64,000 bases of DNA, taken from Isoetes taiwanensis. Taxonomy: Eukaryota; Streptophyta; Lycopodiopsida; Isoetales; Isoetaceae. Both the position numbers and the translations under genes were made by a program. Below the pieces are notes generated by a model. It saw only the letters and a list, made by a program, of their open reading frames with translations. It ran no database searches and was not told the DNA's origin. The stretch's first letter is position 1, and each line of letters begins with the position of its first letter. Of the stretch, positions 56,574-64,000 are shown in pieces. Location of the stretch: assembly GCA_021234155.1 (NCBI GenBank), contig JAJEKV010000071.1, positions 3,222,483 to 3,286,482 of the forward strand. The letters run 5' to 3'.

Positions 56574-57640
56574 AAATTGTGACATGTTGCAGAAAGACTC
56601 AAAATCATGAACCAAGTATATCCAACAACAGATTGCATGATGCGGGATCAATCTTAATTGTTACTGTTCCAACTTTGATGGTAATGGCATTCTAATTAGG
56701 TATAATAACATTTATTTATGAGGTCCACGTAGCTAATAATGTGTATATTCCTTATCCCATATGCAGATAACGAGTATCAGCAAGGACATAAGTTACAGTC
56801 ACGACCAATGTAAGATTTTTCTTTTAGGTTGTCTTGGTTTGTGCAATGTGAGGTAAAAGCAAGAACTGCTGTTATGTGCTATACTATTGAAGAGAAGACC
56901 TTGAACAATAGTTCAAGGGCAATTTAGGGCTTGCTACCCACCATTTACATGCGAGGAATAAATAGATCACCTTGATAGCTGCAGCATTTTCATGTAAAAA
57001 ATATGAAAATTCAAGAACATTTGATGCATCTCCTGTTAAGGCCATCATGTAAAATTTTGTTGCATGCATAAGAAGATAAAGGGAGAAGATGAACCTTTCC
57101 CAGGTCAATGGAGACGGTCCTCAGAATAACGCTGCAGGAGAAGATGTAGGAATCAGGTTAGTTCTCATGGTTGGCATGTGGAGGTCTCTCATTCACGGAC
57201 ACTATAGGGCGGGCCCTTTTCTTTTGTCATTCCTCGGCTCGGGTGACGGCCTTCGACTGGGCCTCGCCTCAGTTTGGACATCTTCGGCAGTATTCCTCGG
57301 CTTGATTTGGACAAAAGCCCAAATGATCATGGTAAAATTTCAGATGATGCATACCTTGTTGAAGCCACACCAGACTGTGCTCGTACAATGGTGGCCTAAA
57401 AATACTAGGCCACTTCTTATATGGACCCATAAAACAAAGCGACAATACAAAGAACCTTATATTGCATAGAAAAGCTCAAATTTTTACAAGCAAAGCCATC
57501 GGAGTGCAAAACAACTTCCTTTTGCTGCAAAAGGGCATTACATCTTATCGTCATATCTGGAAGTTGGGATCTAAATCGACAGAGAAATTGTGCCTACTAC
57601 CATCTATATGAGCTTTTGTAATTCTAGCGCATGGAAAAAA
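56574..57640. other. 3' flank of the PPR gene; no gene recognised
   Basis: The first ~40 bases preserve E2-motif residues of the PPR frame. An open stretch at 57089-57469 (126 codons, MNLSQVNGDGPQNNAAGEDV...) has an odd tryptophan-rich composition, no recognisable domain and unknown reality. Confidence 0.4.
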
Positions 57641-58190
57641 TCCCATCGATCCTAGACATCGGATCGACATTCTAGAATGGGGCGAGCATGCATGTCTTGC
57701 ATGCCATGCATGCGGCGCATGCCCTTTCTGGTTGGGAGTTCGCTTTTTTAGGCGCGGTTCTGCATCAACGTCTCATCGACGCTTCCTCTTCTCTCAGCAG
57801 TACCTTATTCTCTTTGAATTGTTTCCAGGCAGGGAAGGGGCTTCTTCCTGCTTGGTTTGGCCAATTTGGCGTTTCCTTTAATGCTGTGCCATGTCCTTTC
57901 TCGGCCTTGGCTCTTCTTTAGCCTTCATCTTGTGACCTTCGTCCTCGATTCCAGTTTGTTAAGGAAGTTCTCTGGTATTCGGGCAGTTTGTTGGTTTCAT
58001 GCGAGCCCCATTCTAGAATCCCATCGATCCGAGACATCGGATCGGCATTCTAAATAGGCGGTATCTGTCTTCATGCATGTATGCGGCGCATGCCCTTTCT
58101 GGTTGGGAGTTCGCTTTTTTAGGCGCGGTTCTGCATCGACGTCTCATCGGCGCTTCCTCTTCTCTCAGCAGTACCTTATTCTCTTTGAAC
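57641..58190. repeat. Direct repeat pair, units of about 170-190 bp
   Basis: 57641-57828 and 58019-58190 share long nearly identical stretches (TCCCATCGATCC, GACATCGGATCG, GGCGCATGCCCTTTCTGG, GCTTCCTCTTCTCTCAGCAG). They are 378 bp apart. The G+C content is clearly above the neighbours. The unit also contains palindromic ATTCTAGAAT and GCATGC words. Confidence 0.85.
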
Positions 58191-58222
58191 CCGCCTTCCC
58201 CCCCCTTCTTTGTTTATTGTAT

Positions 58223-58329
58223 TTGTCGCCTGGCACGCGTGACCAGCCCCTCTATTTGAAGAGGTTTTTGTTTTTTGTCGCGTGGCACGCGTGATCAGCC
58301 CCTCCGTTTTGCGAGGTTTGTTTTGTCTC
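58223..58329. repeat. Tandem duplication, period about 53 bp, each with a hairpin
   Basis: GTCGCCTGGCACGCGTGACC and GTCGCGTGGCACGCGTGATC start the two units. Each contains a hairpin, CCTCT-ATTTGA-AGAGG in the first and CCTC-CGTTTTGC-GAGG in the second: the stem bases differ but still pair. Confidence 0.75.
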
Positions 58330-58451
58330 GTTTTGCTGTGTTGGTGATGTGCAGGTAGTTGGCGAGCGGCATCTGTTTCGACTTCTCCATGCATGGGTTT
58401 TTGGGAGCGATTTCTATGCCTTACGTTTGTCCAAGCCCCTTGCCGAAGGCT

Positions 58452-58520
58452 TATCACTAGGGTTTTTCCTCGAAAACCCGAAAGGGCGGGGTTTTTTAAT
58501 CCCGGTGATAAGCTTTTCGG
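58452..58520. repeat. Nested stem-loop like the LINE-A 3' UTR structure
   Basis: An outer stem CTTATCAC/GTGATAAG encloses GGGTTTT-TCCTC-GAAAACCC and a GAAA-tetraloop hairpin CCCGAAAGGG before GGGGTTTTTTAATCC. The LINE-A 3' UTR at about 29835-29905 has the same order of parts with different stem bases. No LINE end follows here. Confidence 0.65.
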
Positions 58521-58749
58521 CGTACACCAACCACATCTATTAGCATTGTATTTTTTGGGGTCCAAATGATATAATTAGATTTTCCCTTTATTTTTCGTGG
58601 GTAGTTCGCATGTGTGCGGCTACCCACTGTCCACCATTGTAGAAAATCTGCTGAGATGAATGAGAAGCCGGGCAGTTTGTTGGTTTCATGCGAGCCCCAT
58701 TCTAGAATGTTTCTTTCTAGGTCAGTTTTCTGGTCTTCTCAGTGTGTTG

Positions 58750-59560
58750 TTCATGTAATGAACTAAGTACCTAATATTTAACGCATTAAAAATGTATTCA
58801 CATTTAACACAACACATTTTCTCACCTTTCACGCGCGCGTCAAGACGCCACCTAATTCATAAACCATCGTTTGGTGAAAACTCCGGGAATATTTCCTATT
58901 TATTTATTTTAGGGAACCAAGGGTTCAAACCGTACAGTCGGCACTGCTTGAACGCCAGAGCCATTCCCATTCCATCCATTCCCAGCCAGGGAATCCATGC
59001 TCCGTCATAGCCGACTTTCATGCTGTGGCTATAGCCATCGGTTTTGCTTCCTGCAAAGCTCGGTTTTGCTTGAATGGTTTTGAATAATCCCTTTTTCTTC
59101 CGACGATATTTCCTGTTGCGATATGAGGGAGCCAGGAGTCTCAAATGCGTTTGCTGTTGCTAGCCAGTGAAGCTGAGGGGATCAAATGCAGGGCAAAACA
59201 AGGGCCCTGATGCCGATTAAATCTTGCATTCAAGATCTTCTAGTCCGTTGAGCAGCGATGCAGCCTTTAGATATTGTTCTGCATGATTCAGTGTTTCTTC
59301 ACATAACAGAGCTGGAGTAAAGGACTCTCTAAGGTAATATATAATAACTCATCTCTTTCTTCGCAGGTTTGCAGCAGCCGTTTATTGTTAATGAAGCTTC
59401 AACTTGCAAATTCCCCTATTTTTCCATATCCCTTAATATTTCAAATCTCTTGCTTTCAAGTTCTCCTACTTTGCAAATCTTCTAAGCTTGTTCTAAGTCT
59501 AATTTTTTGGTAGTAGTAGAGGTATCAGATTCAGAAGGGGGCAAGATAAGTCTATAAAGG
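58750..59560. other. No gene recognised
   Basis: Mixed composition, no open frame with family features, no repeats noted. Confidence 0.4.
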
Positions 59561-59564
59561 CAAT

Positions 59565-59926
59565 GCTAGCCGTATATGTAATTTTTTATCTGAATTTAAA
59601 AGATCAGCACAGAAATCCCTGTAAACACACAAAAATCAGCTCTTTGGGCCAAGCACAGAATTTTCACCAAATTGGCGGTTTACGTTTGGTAGCTGCCCAA
59701 TTTTCGGGGTTTTCGACGGTAAAACGGCAGGCTACCTAGCACATTCCTGATGTGTCAAATGAATGGGCTACCTAGCACATTTCCTGATGTGTCAAATGAA
59801 TGGGCAGGCTACCTAGCACATTCCTGATGTGTCAAATGCCTAGCACGTTCCTGATTTTGTTTGTTTACAAGGATCTTTATGCTGATCTTTTAAATTCAAA
59901 TAAAAAAATTACATACAAGGCTAGCA
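59565..59926. repeat. Inverted-repeat element (arms about 75 bp) with internal tandem repeats
   Basis: 59565-59640 and 59851-59926 are reverse complements at about 85% by eye, outer ends GGCTAGC. Between them the word CTACCTAGCACATT plus CCTGATGTGTCAAATGAATGG is repeated three times with a fourth partial copy (59724-59855). Length about 360 bp, non-coding. This is the shape of a MITE or fold-back element; no clear target duplication was identified. Confidence 0.75.
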
Positions 59927-59984
59927 AAGCTCTAATAGCCCAGCCTCCAACTCCTTCCCACTCCAAAAGAATTCTGGCGGCAAC

Positions 59985-60056
59985 CGAAATTGAGCCCCCC
60001 ACCCATAGGCCGATTGGCCTCCGCGGACGATAAAAGAACCTTCCTTCCTTCCTTCC
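59985..60056 (+). mobile_element. LINE-A 3'-end stub with (TTCC)n tail
   Basis: CCCATAGGCC, a perfect hairpin GGCC-GATT-GGCC, CCGCGGACGATAAAA and four TTCC units (60039-60056). Same subfamily as the copy at 37462-38221. The left limit is uncertain. Confidence 0.75.
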
Positions 60057-60204
60057 ATAGGGTTGAACCCCCCCAAACCCCCCCATGCCAACCACTAAGG
60101 GCGAGCACTCTTTGTGATTCCTTTTTAATCATTGAATCCCTATATACTTCATGCGCATTTCTAATTCACTCCGGAGTGCTCGAAAGTTGTAGGCCTCACA
60201 AACG

Positions 60205-60759
60205 ATGGAGGGGAATCTGCATGCGCTAAAGAAGCGGGCACATAATGGCGATGGCTCCTCCCCCTCGGAGTACATCACACAGACAGAGGCAATACATGCC
60301 CTGGAGGGAAAGTTGAATGCCATACAGGACAAGCTGACAGGTGTGGAGATGCAAAGGGACACTCAACCGGCAACTATTCTCAAGAAACAGTTGGCGAAAG
60401 AAAAGGAACGTATTTCGACGCTGGAAGAACGCATTAGACCACTGGATGACCGCTTTGGGCTGGCTGACTTTGAGCGCAGACAAGCACGCGATACTGTCGC
60501 CCAGCTAAGAAGTGAATTGACAACGATGTCCCGCACCCTGGGCGATGCAACCCGACGTCTAGATCAGCTCCAATGGCAAATGTCAGAGGATGTGGTACAA
60601 CTGCAAAATGAGCTTCGGTCACGGGTTGCCGCGGTTGGTTGCCCCAAACGGCGGTTGGCGGACCGGAGAGGCTACAATGTCCGGGATGCGAGGGAGGTTG
60701 GACACCCTAGAAAAAGAGATGTAAAGTCACGAGGCAGCGCCCAGGCTTTCGGCCCTTGA
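60205..60759 (+). pseudogene. LINE-A ORF1: coiled-coil protein
   Basis: ATG at 60205, 184 codons: basic N-terminus, then about 120 residues of heptad-like helix (IHALEGKLNAIQDKLTGVEM, LKKQLAKEKERISTLEERIR, LRSELTTMSRTLGDATRRLD). After 60759 the same character continues in other frames (MAKFQREMYDLRMHIKQ), so it is frame-shifted. No RRM or zinc knuckle was seen, unlike the ORF1 at 50.3-51.1 kb. Probably the RNA-binding/trimerising partner of ORF2. Confidence 0.65.
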
Positions 60760-61506
60760 GAAGAGGATGGCCAAGTTCCAGCGGGAGATGTATGATCTGC
60801 GCATGCATATAAAACAGACAAATACCACCACCGGCAGCATCATCACCATGCCCAATACCCGAGGCGAGGGTTGCCTGAGGAATTAGGCGGGTCCTTCCGA
60901 GGAGAAGGACCGTCACCTCGTCGGTGAACATTGTGGTTCGGGCTTGCCCGAAGAACGAGGGAAGATCTCCCAAATAAGCTCCATGCCCGGTGTTGGCAAG
61001 GCTCAATTGCAGCACTTGGCAAGAAGAAACCCGACCCGAGTCGAGGAGGGCCAAACATGAGATCCCCCTAGTTAAACTCACGGTGCTTTCGACCGGGCAT
61101 CGAAGACGCGTTGATGCTTTAGCCCGCTAGTCGCTTTGAAGGGGACATCGGTGTACTTAGACATGGATCCCACCGGCTCCAACGGAAAGGAGAGGCAAGA
61201 TCCTGCTTGCAAAGATTAGACAGGTCAGGAAGGCAAGGGGATCGGCAGGCCTGGTTAATGGCAAGATGAAGGTATTTGTGCCTCCATGGCCAACAGTGGC
61301 AGAAGTGGCGACCAGGGGACCAAGCACTTTCCGATCCCCCACTCGAGAATGGCAAATCACACACGCCAGCCCGGGACCAAGTACCCGGCACCACCCACGC
61401 GGCCAGAGCGGACATGAGAGCCCCTACACCTGCCAATGGCCCAACTTCTGCAGCCTCCATAGGGACTGGGATAGGGCAGTCACCACAGACAGCATAGGAA
61501 GGGTGC

Positions 61507-62580
61507 CTTCGAATTGTATCGTGGAACTATAGGGGATTTCCCTGGAAGCGCGGCAAGGGCATTGCTGAAATTGCTACAGGCATGGACATCATCTTCTTGC
61601 AAGAGACATGGGAATATAGTGGTCATCTGTTACCGGACATCCCAGGGTACCATCATTTCTCACTGGCCAATGAGCGCCATGGCAAGCGAGGGTATGGAGG
61701 GGTCGCGTGCTACTTCAAAGATGCTATAGCATCCACAGTCTCGCTCCACAAGGCTGATAGACTCAACCGCTACCTGTGGATACGAGTGCTGCAGCTTCAC
61801 CATCGCCCATTGTTTATTGCAGGATGTTATATACCCCATGAAACTTCTAAGTTCTACAGGGTTCATCAGGCAGATATAGATGTGCATATACCCTATAGGG
61901 AACTGTATGATGACATAGAGCAGTATCGCCAGGAGGGTCATGTATTTTTATTAGGAGATTTCAATGCACGTACGACATAGTGGCAGTCGGTCACCTTTCA
62001 GGGAAGTGCTGACTCCAACCCACTTTGGCTAGAAACAGAGGCATCCCAGCATGCAAGACGCTCCCAGGATATAGTCTCCGGAGCCTTTGGAAGAGAGTTG
62101 GTCCAGCTATGCCAGATCTTTGACATGGTGATCTGCAATGGTATGCTCAGATAGCCGCGATCAGGGGGCTTCACTTGCAGAAGCGACGGGGGCAATGGTG
62201 GAGCCAGCGTGGTGGACTATCTTCTAGCTCCAGTGACAGAACTTGATATCATTAGAGATTTCGCGACAGGCACAGGAACAAGAGATGAAGAGACTTTGTA
62301 TGTCACTTTGGATTGGAGGCACTCAGTGGCGTGGCCACAGGACAGGCGCCGTCGGGGTTTGGGATACACCCCAAACTATCGGAAGCAAGCAGGATATGAG
62401 GTGGCACTTGAACGTGAGCTACAGGGGATTGATGCCCTCTATACATTGCATGATAAGTGTGAATGGTTGATGAAGGCCTTACTCGCAGCAGCCAGTGAAC
62501 GCTTTGCAGCAAGAAAGCCCCCCGAAGGGACACTGCGCAATTCCCTCAGAACCCCTGGTTTGACGCCGAATGTAAGGCTC
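61507..62580 (+). pseudogene. LINE-A APE endonuclease domain
   Basis: Begins LRIVSWNYRGFPWKRGKGIA with no ATG; a stop lies at 61495, and GGGTGC before the leucine may be a mutated start. Landmarks: DIIFLQETWE, GYGGVACYF, VFLLGDFNART, VVDYLLAP. The frame is closed by stops at 61978 and about 62151 but continues. It parallels residues 1-330 of the ORF2 at 50.3 kb (RISMWNSHGL, GEVLILGDFNART). Confidence 0.8.
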
Positions 62581-62639
62581 TAAAGAGTCAACTACACACC
62601 ATCTTAGATCCACACTCCGACAACAGGCCATTAGGGACT

Positions 62640-64000
62640 ATAAGGCATTTTTGAAATCCAAAAAGCATCGTTACATTGCAGAAAATCAGCAACGCATATT
62701 TGATCTCCTGATGATCAAGCCAAAAGCCTTTTGGCGTAGAGTGTTGTATAAGAGGCATCAACCACCTGGCAATGTTACCTCAGACCAGTGGAGACAACGG
62801 TTGGAGGAGTTGTATGACCCCCCAGGAGCAATCGCTGAGGTACCAGATCAGCTAGAAGAAACACTACAGCTTTCAGAGGAGAACATCCACCAGGGTCTTA
62901 GGCATCTTGCTAATGGTAAAGCAAAGGGCTTGCAGAGACTTCAGGCCAAGCTGTTGAAATGGGGTGGGCCAGCTTTTCTCGGGCCTTTGACAGGGATAAT
63001 CAATCAGGCCATCAGAAGGGCCTCCCACAGGAATGGATGGTTAGCAAGGTCACCCAGCCTGTTACTCGCAAAACTTCTAGCAGGTGTGCTGGAGAAGAAG
63101 TTAACGCAATGGGATGAGGAAGCTGAAGTACGTGCAGTGGGCTAGGCAGGTTTTCGCCCTGCCCACTCCACAAGTGATCATATTTTTACTCTCAGAATTC
63201 TTATGGAAGCTAGCCGCAATGCCGGACGTGACTTGTATTGCTGTTTCGTGGATTTAAGACGGCATATGATACGGTCCCTGGGGACCTGTTGTGGCAACGC
63301 TTGCAGGAGCTACATGTCCCACAGAATTTGCAGAATGCCATCTACTTTGCCTACGTTAGATCACCGGGTGACAGCACCATAGGTGTTAAATAGGGATGTC
63401 CGTTATCTCCAATGCTTTTTAGACTCTATATTGACAAGTTGGAGACCTGGATGCAAGAACATGGAGGTGGTGGCCCTTGGCTGCGAGAGGCATATCTGAT
63501 AAAAAATTGCTCTATCTGCACGACTGGGCTTATTGTCCCATACACTAGGAGTATCACGAAACATTTGGATGCTCTCACACAATTACGTGACATAGCAGGA
63601 ATGACCGTCAACCAGCAGAAAACCAAGCTGTTGCCAATCCTGTCTATGCAGCATGATATCCCAGACTTCTATTACAGAGGACAAAGGATGGAAGTTGTAA
63701 GGACCTTTAAGTATCTGGGAATCGATTTCTCTGCTAACATGCTATGGGATGACTATGTAGAACGAAGGGTCAGCGCGGGATGGAAAGCCCTGTATGCAAT
63801 GCGAGAATATAACATTCTGAAATAGATCTCTGTGATTGGGCACGCAAAGCACACCTGTTCCGAGCACTTGTGGAACCAGTATTGCTGTATGGGGTAGAGG
63901 TCTGGGGCCAGTGATTAGCAAGGGCACTTGGGATAAGCTAGAGAGGGTACAGAAGGCTTTCCTGACATATAGCCTAGGCGTCAAGGACACGATGCCTTAT
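62640..64000 (+). pseudogene. LINE-A reverse transcriptase (broken, window edge)
   Basis: FLKSKKHRYIAENQQRIFDL and KPKAFWRRVLYKRHQPP open the linker. RT: LQRLQAKLLKWGGPAFLGPL, AGFRPAHSTSDHIFTLRIL and CCFVDLRRHMIRS (frameshifted FAKAYDTV-type block), then RLYIDKLETWMQEHGGGGPW. Where a YADD box should stand (about 63500-63525) the text reads LYLHDW or a shifted frame, so the catalytic aspartates are lost. VVRTFKYLGIDFSANMLWDD and VLLYG-type words follow to the edge. Confidence 0.8.

Larger units (their letters stand above)
57981..58708. repeat. Identical 39-bp direct repeats 689 bp apart
   Basis: 57981-58019 and 58670-58708 are identical (GGGCAGTTTG ... TTCTAGAAT). Part of it recurs inverted near 57669-57694 (ATTCTAGAATGGGGCGAGC). 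Together with the larger repeats this suggests a composite element spanning about 57.6-58.7 kb. Confidence 0.8.
60057..64000 (+). mobile_element. LINE-A-type element, ORF1 to RT, continues past the window
   Basis: Plus-strand LINE starting right after the stub tail near 60057, with a 5' leader, ORF1, a linker, endonuclease and RT, running off the right edge before its 3' end. Protein blocks match the 27.6-29.8 kb copy. Many stops show it is dead, but it supplies the 5' half missing from the other LINE-A copies. Confidence 0.85.

Noticed and set aside
57089-57469. 126-codon frame as a gene downstream of the PPR
   Set aside because: No recognisable domain, odd composition, no support for expression signals; left as a note only.
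58452-58520. Looks like a bacterial intrinsic terminator (GC hairpin with GAAA loop then T run)
   Set aside because: Surrounding sequence is plant nuclear repeat DNA and the same fold occurs in LINE-A 3' UTRs.

Overview
The window looks like nuclear DNA of a land plant with a large, transposon-filled genome. The plant evidence is a 20-repeat PLS-class pentatricopeptide (PPR) gene, an extracellular plant-type LRR gene, a CIPK/SnRK3-like kinase relic, plant L1-type LINEs and a Ty3/gypsy-like element whose primer site matches initiator tRNA-Met. LINEs with simple-repeat tails instead of poly(A), and the style of the PPR protein, make me lean to a fern or other seed-free plant; this is inference. 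I saw no bacterial or organellar signature.

Only two loci look like host genes with long open frames. One is a secreted LRR protein (31022-33154), followed directly by a partial tandem copy of its own 3' half. The other is a PPR gene (54100-56573) whose reading frame has no ATG near its 5' end; it is well explained by a 50-nt first exon and a 71-nt intron. Broken host-gene material includes a kinase relic with two frameshifts (1423-2512) and a possible multi-exon remnant on the minus strand (5.4-6.95 kb).

The rest is mostly mobile elements, often nested. (a) 10.15-19.71 kb: one L1 copy cut by an insertion ending in a Helitron-type hairpin-CTAG terminus, and again by a microsatellite-tailed LINE, which itself carries a solo LTR with a near-perfect 5-bp target duplication. 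(b) 22.76-26.77 kb: a poly(A) L1 on the minus strand in which the ORF1 stop and ORF2 start overlap as ATGA. (c) 40.12-52.90 kb: a complete-ended LTR retrotransposon (1.5-kb LTRs, PBS, polypurine tract, exact CTGAT target duplication) with an unrecognised reading frame before gag, decayed gag-pol, and a nearly intact minus-strand LINE nested inside. (d) At least seven pieces of a LINE group, here called LINE-A, that ends in a small hairpin plus (TATTC)n or (TTCC)n. A longer LINE of the same kind starts near 60.06 kb and runs off the right edge.

The observation I rate highest is the LINE-A 3' end. The loop-flanking bases differ between copies but still pair, and the following simple repeat differs from subfamily to subfamily. 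That fits an RNA hairpin read by the element's reverse transcriptase, as known for stringent-type animal LINEs, but not the poly(A)-tailed LINEs usual in plants. Coordinates of element edges are by eye unless a target duplication is stated.
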